From: Anaerohabitans sp964387285
GTDB taxonomy: Bacteria > Zhuqueibacterota > Zhuqueibacteria > Residuimicrobiales > Residuimicrobiaceae
Assembly: GCA_964387285.1 (NCBI GenBank)
Contig: CAYLWO010000002.1
Span: 62,001 to 126,000 of the forward strand
Reading direction: 5' to 3'
DNA length: 64,000 nt
Both the position numbers and the translations under genes were made by a program. Shown one piece after another: positions 27,070 to 36,507 of this stretch; the first letter of the stretch is position 1; every line of letters begins with the position of its first letter. The notes under the pieces were generated by a model. The model did no database searches. It was not told the DNA's origin and saw only the letters and a program-made list of their open reading frames with translations.

Positions 27070-28572
27070 TTACTGTCCTGCAGACCAGATGGACAACACA
27101 GCCTTGGTCGCCGTATCCAGAATCGGATACAACAAGTTGGGGTATAGACCGATAGCCAGACACAACACTGCCAACACAAGCAGGCTGATATGCATGCTGG
27201 CCGGAATTTCATGGATCTCGGTTGTGCCGCCTTCGCCGCTCTTCCAAAAAACCAGATACGCGGCACGCACCAGACACGCCAGGGTCAACAAGCCGGTGAA
27301 CAAAGATATGGCCAATGCCCACCATAGACCGCTTGCTCCTATAGCCAGAAAGAGCGTGAACTTGCTGACAAAACCGTTTAACGGCGGTAATCCGCTGATG
27401 GCCAGACTGCCTACGAGAAAACAAAAAGCGGTTAGCGGTAATTTTTTGCCGACCCCGGACAGCTGAGAAATTCGCCGTAACCCACCGGAAGCATACATAA
27501 CACAGCCCACACTCAGGAAGAGCAAGGCCTTGATCAGGGTGTGATTTATCAAATGAAACAGCCCGCCGTAAATGCCCAAATAGGTGCCCAGGCCCAGGCC
27601 CTCAAACACATAGCTGATCTGGCTGACGCTGCTGAACGCCAGCATGCGTTTCAAATCGTCCTGCACCAGCGCCATGACAATGCCGACCACCATGCTGATG
27701 GAACAAAGAATGGCAATAAACACCACAATGGCGTGGTATGTAGGTGCGAAAATGGTGACCGTACGCGTGAGCGCGTAGGCGCCGATTTTGATGATCAGAC
27801 CCGACAACAGCGCGCTGATGGGCGCCGGCGCCTCAGAGTGCGCATCCGGCAGCCAGGCATGAAACGGAACCAGTCCGGCTTTGGTAGCAAAACCCACCGT
27901 TAAAAAAGCTATAGCTAGCAAAGCTATGTTTTTCGGGATAACCGCCGCGATGCTGCCCACCCGGGAAATCAGCAGGCCGGCAGAACCCAGAAACGGATAT
28001 GCCGCGGCAAAGATCAAGACAATGCCGAACAAGGCAAAAGTCATGCCGACCACGACCAACAGAACATATTTAAAACCTGCCTCCAGAGAAGCTTTACTGC
28101 GGTAAAAGGCCACCAACAGTGCGGTTGCCAGGGTGGATGCCTCCATGGCCACATAAAGCATCACCAGATGATTGGTGGTGATGGTCCAGTTCATGGCGCC
28201 GGTAAACAAAAGCATCAGGCTGTAATAGAGGGTCAATCGGCCATCGCTGATGGCGCCACTGGCCACCTCATGTTGCATGTACCGTACGGAATAAAGGGCG
28301 ATGATCAACACGACCAGATTGACCAGCAAGACCATCAAACCGCTCAGGCCGTCGATGCTGATGGCCTGACCTGCTGTTTGCAGCACCTGTCCGTTAAAGA
28401 CGTGCAGCGCGACGCGGACGGCGCCGTAGAGTTGCAGGATCAAAACAACCAGGGTATTGATCTCGCGTCCATTTTTAATTTTCACCCAGCCGAAAAGCAC
28501 GGTGAAGAGCGACCCGCAAATCGGCAACAGAATCAACAGCAACGGCAACAAGGATGTTTGGGCTGTCGGCAT
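27070..28572 (-). CDS. hyfF: Antiporter-like membrane subunit (HyfF/NuoN type)
   Basis: The 500-residue protein has about 14 membrane segments and the Proton_antipo_M core: MLYVAMEASTLATALLVAFY, FATKAGLVPFHAWLPDAHSEAPAPISALLSG, and VQDDLKRMLAFSSVSQISYVFEGLGLG. The lysine and glutamate sites of the proton path are present. It is the second of three such subunits in the operon and should couple electron transfer to H+ or Na+ movement across the inner membrane. Length agrees with HyfF (about 520). Confidence 0.87.
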   Translation of the reverse strand: MPTAQTSLLPLLLILLPICGSLFTVLFGWVKIKNGREINTLVVLILQLYGAVRVALHVFNGQVLQTAGQAISIDGLSGLMVLLVNLVVLIIALYSVRYMQHEVASGAISDGRLTLYYSLMLLFTGAMNWTITTNHLVMLYVAMEASTLATALLVAFYRSKASLEAGFKYVLLVVVGMTFALFGIVLIFAAAYPFLGSAGLLISRVGSIAAVIPKNIALLAIAFLTVGFATKAGLVPFHAWLPDAHSEAPAPISALLSGLIIKIGAYALTRTVTIFAPTYHAIVVFIAILCSISMVVGIVMALVQDDLKRMLAFSSVSQISYVFEGLGLGTYLGIYGGLFHLINHTLIKALLFLSVGCVMYASGGLRRISQLSGVGKKLPLTAFCFLVGSLAISGLPPLNGFVSKFTLFLAIGASGLWWALAISLFTGLLTLACLVRAAYLVFWKSGEGGTTEIHEIPASMHISLLVLAVLCLAIGLYPNLLYPILDTATKAVLSIWSAGQ

Positions 28573-28583
28573 GAAGAACCTCG

Positions 28584-29249
28584 TTATCTCTTTAACTCGG
28601 ATAACCGCGAAGAATCGGTGGTGCCGAATACGCGATAAATATGGGTGCTAAGATATAACAGTAAAAACACAACGGCCACCACGTTGGTGAGAATACCGAT
28701 CATGGTGGTTTCGTGCAGCTGCGGGGCCAGAGCCAGAAGAACCAAATGTACGCCGTTCTCCAAGAGCGCCAGACCGATGACGGTTTTGACCACATCGCGA
28801 CGCGTCAACAAACCCCAGAGCCCCAGACAAAAAATGGTGCAGGCGCCGGCCAACAAGGAACGCACCGGCTCCAACTGCGCCGTTTCGGTTGGCGCCAATA
28901 AAATGATCACTTTGCGGAACAGGGCATAGAAAGCAACCATAAAAGCGGTCACCAGGGTGACAGAAAGCGCAAATCCAATAATCGGTTTGTGCTCAATGGG
29001 CGGAACATTTCTGATAAAACGAAACAGCATCCAGGGTATGATGATGATTTTGGTCAGAAAACAGGTGCCGGCCCAGAGATACAAACTCTCGTTCTCTTTG
29101 AGATAAGCATAGCTGACAATTATGGCGCACAAAAAAATAGAGTGCAACAAATAAGCGTACGACGTCGAACGCATGTTGCGAATCTCTATGGCCGCGATGG
29201 AGGCCACCAGTATGCCAAGAGTCAAGGTAACCAATATCTGTTCGTTCAT
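28584..29249 (-). CDS. hyfE: Hydrogenase-4 component E-like membrane subunit
   Basis: The 221-residue protein has six to seven membrane segments, with IEIRNMRSTSYAYLLHSIFLCAIIV and, near the end, DVVKTVIGLALLENGVHLVLLALAP, the latter resembling MrpC/NuoK. Size and order match HyfE (216 residues). Start and stop overlap the ferredoxin-like gene in an ATGA junction, which indicates coupled translation. It belongs to the membrane arm of the complex. Confidence 0.83.
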   Translation of the reverse strand: MNEQILVTLTLGILVASIAAIEIRNMRSTSYAYLLHSIFLCAIIVSYAYLKENESLYLWAGTCFLTKIIIIPWMLFRFIRNVPPIEHKPIIGFALSVTLVTAFMVAFYALFRKVIILLAPTETAQLEPVRSLLAGACTIFCLGLWGLLTRRDVVKTVIGLALLENGVHLVLLALAPQLHETTMIGILTNVVAVVFLLLYLSTHIYRVFGTTDSSRLSELKR

Positions 29250-29740
29250 AACGGACCCTCCGCACCTTCGGGCGCCCCGTGCGGCATGGCCGGACCGGTA
29301 TAATTTCGACCCTGGCGCATACGCCGCGTCGGAATTTTATCAATGCTGTTATCACATTCAAAGCACCGTCCGCACCGGCTGCAAGTCGCCATATACAATT
29401 CCTGTTCAATGTACAGATCGGTTTTATCATCCGTGGCGGTTTCAAACATGTGCGTCATGGTAATCGCTTTTTCCGGGCACACCTCGGCGCAACGACCACA
29501 ATAGGTGCACCGATCCAGGATGAACTCCATACGCGTCGTTGCGCCGTCATCGTAAAACCGAATGAGCCGTGAAGGGCAGACGTTGGCGCAACCGCCGCAA
29601 CCCACGCATTTGGTTTCATCAACGTCGATCTTGCCGCGAAATCCTTCGGCTAACGGGGCGCCGGGACCCAAAGGATAGGGCAGCGTCACCCGTGGATGGG
29701 AGAAACAGATCACCGCTTCTTTAAGTTTGGCTTTAAACAT
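29246..29740 (-). CDS. hyfH: Polyferredoxin subunit of group-4 hydrogenase (HyfH/HycF-like)
   Basis: The 164-residue protein has two classical [4Fe-4S] motifs, CVGCGGCANVCPSR (about residue 41) and CTYCGRCAEVCPEK (about 77), and a third Cys-rich stretch, CSRCGRCFECD (about 120), which could hold another cluster or metal. It corresponds to NuoI/HyfH and links the electron-input module to the small subunit. It is followed by an ATGA overlap with the HyfE-like gene. Confidence 0.86.
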   Translation of the reverse strand: MFKAKLKEAVICFSHPRVTLPYPLGPGAPLAEGFRGKIDVDETKCVGCGGCANVCPSRLIRFYDDGATTRMEFILDRCTYCGRCAEVCPEKAITMTHMFETATDDKTDLYIEQELYMATCSRCGRCFECDNSIDKIPTRRMRQGRNYTGPAMPHGAPEGAEGPL

Positions 29741-29759
29741 GCGTTTTCCCGAATTTTGT

Positions 29760-29774
29760 AACCTTGCTAAGGTT
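29760..29774. repeat. Short palindrome, family B copy 1
   Basis: AACCTT, GCT, AAGGTT forms a small hairpin in the gap between the HyfC-like and ferredoxin-like genes. It shares its arms with the nearby copy at 29824-29842 and with 52300-52326. Confidence 0.6.
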
Positions 29775-29823
29775 CTCGCAATAAAACGTTAGGACCGTTT
29801 GTAATTCATTTGCCGTCAGAGAA

Positions 29824-29842
29824 CCAACCTTCGCAAGGTTGG
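29824..29842. repeat. Palindrome, family B copy 2
   Basis: CCAACCTT, CGC, AAGGTTGG is a perfect 8-bp stem with a 3-nt loop placed directly after the stop codon of the HyfC-like gene. It lies inside an operon, so it may act on mRNA stability or partial termination. Confidence 0.7.
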
Positions 29843-29843
29843 C

Positions 29844-30758
29844 TTATGAACCCACCAAAGCAAAAGCTAATCCGATCAGGGCGGTAAATATTAAAACACC
29901 GAAAAAGCGCACCGCCTGATCGATGCGTAAACGCGGATTGACCACGTGGACGACGCCCACCAGCGCCAGCAGTACGGCCGTTTTGAGCAGAGTGAATAGC
30001 AGGGCCAAAAAATAATTCTGCACAACCGGCCATGGGGTAAAAATCGAAACAAACAGCGCGGCAAATAGTAATTCTTTTGCATAAAAGGACCACTTGAAAA
30101 ACGCCAGTTTGACGCCGCTCTGTTCAATAAAAGGACCTTCCATGATCTCCTGATCCGCCTCCACCATGTCAAAGGGCAGGCGCGCCAGCTGGGCGACGAT
30201 GGCCAGGAAAAGCGCTACGCCGACAATGCCGATGGATAGAGACGGTCCTTGTTGCGCCTGAAACGCCATCAGGTCCGCGAACTGCATGGAGCCGCTTTTA
30301 ACCGCCATCGCGATAAGAGCGATGAGAATGACCGGCTCCACCGTCAAGATCATCATCATCTCCCGGGCAGAACCGATCAATCCATAGGGACTGGAGGAAC
30401 TGATGCCGCTCATCATAATCATAACCGAGGAGAAGGTGAGCAGGTAAATGAATACGATGACATCGCTTGCCGGCAGCGGCGGTACGCCGCCGATCGGCGT
30501 TAAAACCGACATGCTCAATACCAGGGCAAAACAGATCAACGCGCTGAAACGAAACAATCCCGCCTCTGCGCTGACGATCTCTTCCTTGGCCATCAGTTTG
30601 AGAATATCCAGATAAGGCTGATAGATCGGCGGTCCGATCCGCGAGTGTACAAAAGCGGTCAACTTGCGCAAGACGCCTTCCAAGAGCGGCGAAAGCAACA
30701 ACACCAGCAGGATATTGACCGCACTAAAAATAACCGTATGTGAAATGGTATAGGACAT
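29844..30758 (-). CDS. hyfC: Group-4 hydrogenase membrane subunit (HyfC/HycD/NuoH-like)
   Basis: The 304-residue protein has eight membrane segments and the NuoH-type motifs: VHSRIGPPIYQPYLDILKLMAKEE, an AREMMMILTVEPVILIALIAMA helix, and RLPFDMVEADQEIMEGPFIEQSG, the charged loop that contacts the large and small subunits. It anchors the hydrogenase module to the membrane arm. Length agrees with HycD/HyfC (about 310). Confidence 0.88.
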   Translation of the reverse strand: MSYTISHTVIFSAVNILLVLLLSPLLEGVLRKLTAFVHSRIGPPIYQPYLDILKLMAKEEIVSAEAGLFRFSALICFALVLSMSVLTPIGGVPPLPASDVIVFIYLLTFSSVMIMMSGISSSSPYGLIGSAREMMMILTVEPVILIALIAMAVKSGSMQFADLMAFQAQQGPSLSIGIVGVALFLAIVAQLARLPFDMVEADQEIMEGPFIEQSGVKLAFFKWSFYAKELLFAALFVSIFTPWPVVQNYFLALLFTLLKTAVLLALVGVVHVVNPRLRIDQAVRFFGVLIFTALIGLAFALVGS

Positions 30759-30776
30759 GTGAACTCTTTTCTATCG

Positions 30777-32459
30777 TTATTTTTTCTCGTAACGTTTTTT
30801 GCACATAGCGTTCAACTCGGCCTTGGTATAAATGCGCACGTGACCGCTGGCCAGGTCCACAGTCTCCAATCTCTCTGTACATGAAAAACAGGGATCCATG
30901 CTGCCTAATCCGATAGGAACGTCTGCAATGTTCTCGCCTTGCACCATAACCGGAATGGCTTGCAGGTTTTGAAAGGTGGGTGCGCGCGCTTTCCAACGAT
31001 AGGGTCGACTGTCCTCGCCGGTGATGACATAATGATGGGTTTCACCGCGCGGCGCTTCTACGGAAGACAATCCCACACGTCCGGCCGGGATGGCTTGCCG
31101 CATATCTGCAATAATGGGACCTTTGGGCATCAGCGTTAACGAATCACGAATGATACGAATGGCCTCCAGTGTTTCCTTCATGCGCACGACGACGCGCGAC
31201 CAGATATCCTCGCCGGTCTCTACAATGACCTCACAACCGACCTCCATATAAGCGGCATAGGGGTGATCCACGCGGATGTCGCGTCCGATTCCGGATGCAC
31301 GCGCCGTGGGACCAAGCAGAGCATAGGCCACGGCATCGGCAGCGCTGATCTTGCCCACGTTTTCACAGCGCATGAACAACGTCGTGTCCGTAACAATGGC
31401 GTCCAGCACTTTTTTCGTCTCTTTTTCGATTCGTGCCAGAACCTCCAACACTTCACCATGAATCTCTTTGGGAATATCGCGACGCACACCGCCAACCAGA
31501 TTCATGCCCAACAACTTGCGGTTGCCGGTGATTTTCTCACACAGCCACATGACCGGTTCGCGAATGCGCCAGGCTTGCATTAATACCGTATCAAAACCGA
31601 TAATATGACCGGCAATGCCCAACCACAACAAATGACTCTGCACCCGCTCCAGTTCCAATAAAATGGTGCGGATGAAACGACCACGGGCCGGGACGGAAAT
31701 TTCTGCTGCTTGTTCAACTGCTTGACAGTACGCCGTACTGTGCACCGACCCTCATATGCCGCAGATGCGTTCCGCCAGGAACGGCACCTGATTATAGTTC
31801 AATTGGCTATCAGCGATCTTTTCCACGCCACGATGGCTGTAAAAGCCGCGGTAATCGCCGCCCACCACCCTTTCTCCTTCGACAAACAGACGAAATTGCG
31901 CGGGTTCCTCCAGAACTGGAAAGAACGGACCGATAGGCACCAGAGTTGCGCCCTCTGGCGGCTTTTTCATCTCCGGAGCGGCGTTGACGCTTGCCGGATA
32001 GGTTTGCAATGGCATGTCGCGACGGTAAGGGTGCAAGCCCTCCGGCCAGTCATCTGCCAGCATCAGTCGGCGAGGATCCGGGTGGTTGCGCAAGGTGATT
32101 CCCAGCATGTCTTGAATCTCCCGTTCCGCCCAATTAGCCGCCGGTATGCCAGCCTGTCCCGTTACTGCATTTATCCACAAATCGTTCGCCGGAACAAACA
32201 TGCGAATGATGAGAAATAAATGCCGGTCTGCCAAGGAATAGACGTAATCGACCGAATACTGGCCGCTTACAGGACGCAAATCGGTGCCGACCGCGACAAC
32301 AAAGCGTCCTTGTAAATCGTGGAAAGCATACCGGTTGATATCCACAGAGTCGGTACGGTCCACTATGACTCTTACCACATTGTGGTGCAGCTTTTCCCCA
32401 CTTGAAATTTTTGCGCCGAAATGTTGATGTAACAGGTCCAGCAACTCTTTGCTTGTCAT
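30777..32459 (-). CDS. hyfG: Group-4 [NiFe]-hydrogenase large subunit (HyfG/HycE, NuoC-NuoD fusion) with in-frame TGA at the L1 cysteine
   Basis: Read through the TGA, the gene gives 560 residues, close to HycE/HyfG (569-571). Residues 1-165 are a NuoC-like domain (NWAEREIQDMLGITLRNHPDPRRLMLADDW). Residues 180-560 are the NuoD-like catalytic part: GGDYRGFYSHRGVEKI, then RIC233GI followed by TGA at codon 236 where Cys is expected, then GSVHSTAY. The L2 motif DPC524FSC527 is intact and is followed by TER and a C-terminal tail like the HycE cleavage site. A SECIS-like hairpin follows the TGA. If Sec is inserted, this is a full-length selenoenzyme; if not, translation gives a 235-residue NuoC-like fragment. 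A GTG at 31745 could restart translation but would lose the L1 motif. Confidence 0.8.
31725..31741 (-). promoter_or_regulatory. Candidate bacterial SECIS hairpin
   Basis: In the mRNA sense, UGA is followed by 10 nt, then ACAGUAC, loop GGC, and GUACUGU, a perfect 7-bp stem. The loop begins 17 nt after the UGA and has G in its first two positions. As I recall, bacterial SECIS elements have loops about 16-37 nt after UGA with an early loop G. UGC (31744-31742) and GCA (31721-31719) can extend the stem across a CAA bulge. The hairpin is coding, so coincidence is possible. Confidence 0.55.
31752..31754 (-). other. In-frame TGA, possible selenocysteine codon
   Basis: The codon replaces the second Cys of the RxCGxC motif in the hydrogenase large subunit. 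The same frame continues without a further stop for 325 codons of conserved sequence. Other genes in the window end normally at TGA, so a general change of the code is excluded. Confidence 0.6.
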
Positions 32460-32473
32460 AAAAGCGCCCTTAA

Positions 32474-34528
32474 TTAATGCAGCACGAACAAAAGCGTTAC
32501 CGCGCCAACCATTCCAACCAGCAACCAGAGCAAATAAACATGCGGTATGCCGCTGTGGGTTTTACTGAATCGAATCGCCAATTTCTCAAAGTTGGCGGCC
32601 AGAGGATTGAATAGCCAACGGTCAATGTCCAATAACTTTTTAATGCCGTCCTGGTCGGAAAAAGAGATTTTCGGATATTTGATGGATGGGTAAACGCCGG
32701 GACGTTGATAATTGCCGATTCGGATAGAGAACATTTGCTTAAAAGCCAAATAGTAGCTATGCGCCTGATAGCGCACCTCTTCTTCGTTGTGTACTTCGCC
32801 GCAATACCAGGTTTCCTCTGTTCGCCGTACTGGTTTGGATGCACGGTACAGGCCGTAGACGATCCCAAAACACAAAACAAACGAGAGTATCAGCAATAGC
32901 GGAGAATAAACCGCGCTGAGACCAGCGCCCCAATTCAACGCCATGCCCTGTACAATATTATTGCCCAGCAAAGCGCTCACATCGGGAAACATGGCAGCTG
33001 GAGACAATGCAGACACCGCTTGTGCGATGACCTTCATCGGCCAGTAGGGGAATACGCCCAAAACCACACATAGAATCACCAGCACGATCTGACTGGCCAA
33101 CATGCCGAAAGGCGTCTCGCCCTTTTGACTATTGCTGTGGTTGTCGTTGAATTTGCCATAAAAGATGGCTGTGGAAAATTTGATAAAAGAAGCCAGGGTG
33201 ACGGCACTGATGAACAACGCAACAAGGCCCAAAAGAATAAACAACGGCGCGATGACGCCGCCTTTGATTGCGGTTTGATAGATCAACCATTTGCTGGCGA
33301 ACCCGTTGAACGGCGGCATGCCGGCAATGGAAAGCGAGGCCAGAAAGGTCAAAACAGCGGTGACCGGTAAAATTCGCGCCAGACCGCCGACTATATTAAT
33401 GTTAAAGGTGCGCACCTTCCAGTAAACAGACCCGGCGGCAAAGAACAAACTGGATTTATAGCAGACATTGTTGATGAGATGAAAAATACCGGCGCAGATG
33501 CCCGCTAAAGCGAGGAGCGGTTGCGTGGCCAGAAAATAGATGCCCATGCCGATGCCTAAAAACATGTATCCCATCTGGCCGATTACGTGAAAGGAGAGCA
33601 ACTTTTTCGCATCATCCTGCACCAGCGCCGTCAGGGTGCCGATGAAAACCGATGCCGCGCCAAACACGGCAATGACGATACCCCAGAAGCGCGTATGCCC
33701 AGATAACGGCAGCAGATCGATAAAAATACGCAGAATGCCGTATACGCCCAACTTGGTCATGCTGCCGGCGAATGCGGCGGTAGCCGGCGTGGGCGCTGCC
33801 GCATAAGCGCCCGGCAGCCAATCGCCCATGGGCAGAATGCCTGCTTTGGTCGCAAAACCCAAAAAGAAAAACAACAATACCAGGTGCAGCAATTGCGGGC
33901 GCGTCGCCAATAAGGAAGCCATGGCCTCGCGCTGGCCGGCAAAAGAGAACGAACCGTTCTCCTTGAACAAAATCAAGGCCGCCACGAACATCAGGGCGGT
34001 GGCGATATGGGTGATGATAAAGTATTTGAGGCCGGCACGCATTTTTACCGGATCCGTTCTATCAAAAACCACCAGCACATAAGAGGCCAGCGTCATCATT
34101 TCCCAGTAAATAAAAAAGAAAAACATATCCGTGGCTGCGGTTACGCAGCTGACGCTGGCAAAAAACAGAGACAGCACCGGATAAAAATTCGCCATGCTGG
34201 AAGAAGGATAGAGCGGCCGTTTCATATAGTCGCGACCGTACAGCGGGGTCAGCACCGCCATCAAGGAAATAACGGCCAGAAACAAAGCGCTGAGTTTATC
34301 GAGGCTGAAGCTCAATTCACTGCGCAACCCGGGTATAATCCAGATCGGTTGGTGCAAAGAAAGGGCGCCGTGTTTAAAAACCGAAATGACCACGGACCAC
34401 ATCAAGGCACAGGCCAGCACATGAGCCGTCAGCGTGATGGCGCCGGCCAATTCTCGTCGTTTACAAAACACCAGCGCAAGAGCGGCGCTGACTAGGTAGA
34501 CCAAAAGAGCGAGAAGAAAAGCATCCAT
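32474..34528 (-). CDS. hyfB: Antiporter-like membrane subunit (HyfB/NuoL type)
   Basis: The 684-residue protein has about 16 membrane segments. The core shows MTLASYVLVVFDR, GFATKAGILPMGDWLPGAYAAAPTPATAAFAGSMTKLGVYGI and VQDDAKKLLSFHVIGQMGYMFLGIG. A HyfB-like C-terminal cytoplasmic segment follows (RRTEETWYCGEVHNEEEVRYQAHSYYLAFKQMF) and then a last helix. Length agrees with HyfB (672). It should pump H+ or Na+ when the complex turns over. Confidence 0.88.
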   Translation of the reverse strand: MDAFLLALLVYLVSAALALVFCKRRELAGAITLTAHVLACALMWSVVISVFKHGALSLHQPIWIIPGLRSELSFSLDKLSALFLAVISLMAVLTPLYGRDYMKRPLYPSSSMANFYPVLSLFFASVSCVTAATDMFFFFIYWEMMTLASYVLVVFDRTDPVKMRAGLKYFIITHIATALMFVAALILFKENGSFSFAGQREAMASLLATRPQLLHLVLLFFFLGFATKAGILPMGDWLPGAYAAAPTPATAAFAGSMTKLGVYGILRIFIDLLPLSGHTRFWGIVIAVFGAASVFIGTLTALVQDDAKKLLSFHVIGQMGYMFLGIGMGIYFLATQPLLALAGICAGIFHLINNVCYKSSLFFAAGSVYWKVRTFNINIVGGLARILPVTAVLTFLASLSIAGMPPFNGFASKWLIYQTAIKGGVIAPLFILLGLVALFISAVTLASFIKFSTAIFYGKFNDNHSNSQKGETPFGMLASQIVLVILCVVLGVFPYWPMKVIAQAVSALSPAAMFPDVSALLGNNIVQGMALNWGAGLSAVYSPLLLILSFVLCFGIVYGLYRASKPVRRTEETWYCGEVHNEEEVRYQAHSYYLAFKQMFSIRIGNYQRPGVYPSIKYPKISFSDQDGIKKLLDIDRWLFNPLAANFEKLAIRFSKTHSGIPHVYLLWLLVGMVGAVTLLFVLH

Positions 34529-34558
34529 ATCAAGAGACTCCTGTTCCGGCTGCTGTGA

Positions 34559-36019
34559 TCACATGCCCAAACAATGCATCAGATGCAGCGCGAAGAACGG
34601 CGCCGCAAAAGTAAGAATCATCAAAACCACCATGGCCATACTCATGATCGTCGGTGGATTCTTGGCCAGTCCGGCCGATGCGGAGAGCGGCCCAAAGAAA
34701 ACCTTGTGCCCGATATGAAAAAACCAGGCAAAGGCGACAAACACTTCAAGGAGAAACGGTAATAACAACAAATATCCGGCGACCCCGCCCAGATCAATCG
34801 CAGCTGCGATCAAATAGAATTTACTGTAAAATCCGGAAAACGGCGGCACTCCCAGAATAGCCAGCATGCCGACAAAGAACGCGGCTGTTGTCAACGGCGC
34901 CGTTGCCGCCAAACCGCTCAAGGCGTCAATTTTACGCGTACCCGCTGAATAGGAAATAGCGCCGACACAAAGAAAAAGCAATCCTTTGCCCACGCTGTGA
35001 TTCATGATGTGCATGACGCCCGCATACCAGCCCAGCTTGCTGCCCATGACGCCCAGGCCGATGCCAAAGAGCACGTAGGAAAGATGGGCGATGGTGGACC
35101 AGGCCAACAACCGTTTTAAATCGTTTTGATAGAAAAAAAGCGTCAAAGCGGTCAACATGGTCAAAGAGGCCATGATCGATAAAACCAGCCCGGAGACAAA
35201 GGGAAGATTGGTGTTGGCCAGACAGAGTCGCGCCATCAGAAACACGCCCGCCTTGACCATGGCCGCGGCATGCAGATACATGGACACCGTTGTCGGAGCA
35301 GCCATGGCATCGGGCAACCAGGTGTAGAACGGCACTTGCGCGGATTTTGCCCAGGCCGCAACCACAAAACACAGAAATACCCACAAACGCCACGTTTTCG
35401 GCAGCATTTGCAGCGCAGAGAACTCGAAACTGCCGGTTTGCACATAGACCAGCACAAGGCCCAATGCAAAAAACAATCCGCCGGAAAAGGTCATCAACAG
35501 CGCCTTGTAACCGGCAGCCAGAGAATCGGGATTGCGATAATGGGAAATCAGCGCCCAGGAACACAACGTGGTCATTTCCCAAAAGAAAAACAGTTGCAGC
35601 AAATTCGGCGACAAGGCCACGCCGATCATGGAGGTCACGAACAATAAGAGCCAGGCGTGGTGCCTTTTTTTACCCTCTTCACCGGGATGTTCTTTGTTCT
35701 GATTGTTCAGGTAGGTGGTTGCATAGCAGATGACCAGGAATCCCAACACAACGACAACGGTAAGCAACAACCAACTCAAAGGATCGAGAAGATAACCAAA
35801 AAGTCCCTGGCCACCGGACAGCTGCAGCCAATTCCAGGAAAGGGCCACCTGTTGCACCGTTTCGCCGAAGTTGCCGGATGCCAGCATCAACAACAGAACG
35901 ATGAGCGTCAAGGTGATGGCGGCTACTGCTTTCAGATCCACTCGCTTGGCCGAACCGAACGCCATGCCACCGGCGCCCAACAGAGGCAGAGCAAACAACA
36001 AAACGATCAGGCTATCCAT
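34559..36019 (-). CDS. Antiporter-like membrane subunit (NuoM/HyfD/MrpD type)
   Basis: The 486-residue protein has about 14 membrane segments with LLQLFFFWEMTTLCSWALISHYR, AWAKSAQVPFYTWLPDAMAAPTTVSMYLHAAAMVKAG and FYQNDLKRLLAWSTIAHLSYVLFGIGLG, the full proton-channel motif set. It is the third antiporter-like subunit of the operon. Its ATG shares one base with the stop of the protease gene. Confidence 0.86.
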   Translation of the reverse strand: MDSLIVLLFALPLLGAGGMAFGSAKRVDLKAVAAITLTLIVLLLMLASGNFGETVQQVALSWNWLQLSGGQGLFGYLLDPLSWLLLTVVVVLGFLVICYATTYLNNQNKEHPGEEGKKRHHAWLLLFVTSMIGVALSPNLLQLFFFWEMTTLCSWALISHYRNPDSLAAGYKALLMTFSGGLFFALGLVLVYVQTGSFEFSALQMLPKTWRLWVFLCFVVAAWAKSAQVPFYTWLPDAMAAPTTVSMYLHAAAMVKAGVFLMARLCLANTNLPFVSGLVLSIMASLTMLTALTLFFYQNDLKRLLAWSTIAHLSYVLFGIGLGVMGSKLGWYAGVMHIMNHSVGKGLLFLCVGAISYSAGTRKIDALSGLAATAPLTTAAFFVGMLAILGVPPFSGFYSKFYLIAAAIDLGGVAGYLLLLPFLLEVFVAFAWFFHIGHKVFFGPLSASAGLAKNPPTIMSMAMVVLMILTFAAPFFALHLMHCLGM

Positions 36020-36507
36020 TACGGTTTTTCCTCATCCGTGGTAACTCGAGACAACAGGGCTTGTAGCATTTCTACCGTTTCTTGCACACTTGCACACAGG
36101 CCGGTTCCGGCGGTGGTTTTTTCCGGCTGAATTCCCAGTAATCTGATCTGCGCGCCGGTGGCCGCAGCCAGGTACTGCATCAGGGGTTGCAGCGATGCAT
36201 GGTGCGCAGAACAGTGCACCGGACCCAAATCCTCAGCCTGCAACAGCACAACTTGTCCCGGCCGACCGTTAAAATCCACAGCATCCAGCAACAACACCAC
36301 TTGCGGTTTTTGTTCGATCACCGCTGCAGTATGATTTTCCGGCAACTCGTCACAAACCAAGCTGACCAGATTGGCGCGGTCGCCGATTTTTTCCGCCAGG
36401 AGAGGACCCACGCCATCATCGCCATGATCCGGTTGACCGATGCCCAACACAACGGTTTTTTTCCCCGTCAACAAACCGGACAACTCGGTCGCCAGATCGG
36501 TGATCAT
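36019..36507 (-). CDS. hycI: [NiFe]-hydrogenase maturation endopeptidase (HycI family)
   Basis: The 162-residue protein has the HycI/HyaD/HybD motifs: VVLGIGQPDHGDDGVGPLLAEKI with the nickel-binding Asp, then LLLDAVDFNGRPGQVVLL with the second conserved Asp, and HHASLQPLMQYL with the His. Such proteases cut the C-terminal tail of the large subunit after nickel insertion. Its presence argues that the hydrogenase in this operon is assembled as a true [NiFe] enzyme. The start at 36507 overlaps the HydG-like stop (ATGA); a start 10 codons earlier is possible. Confidence 0.85.
   Translation of the reverse strand: MITDLATELSGLLTGKKTVVLGIGQPDHGDDGVGPLLAEKIGDRANLVSLVCDELPENHTAAVIEQKPQVVLLLDAVDFNGRPGQVVLLQAEDLGPVHCSAHHASLQPLMQYLAAATGAQIRLLGIQPEKTTAGTGLCASVQETVEMLQALLSRVTTDEEKP

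Noticed and set aside
30777..31745. Separate 322-residue hydrogenase gene starting at GTG 31745
   Set aside because: Such a protein would lack the L1 metal-binding motif and the HRG block; the frame joins the upstream NuoC-like frame through the single TGA.
31752..31754. General recoding of TGA (Trp or Gly code)
   Set aside because: Many genes in the window end at TGA, including ATGA overlaps such as 36504-36507 and 55671-55674, so TGA is a normal stop here.
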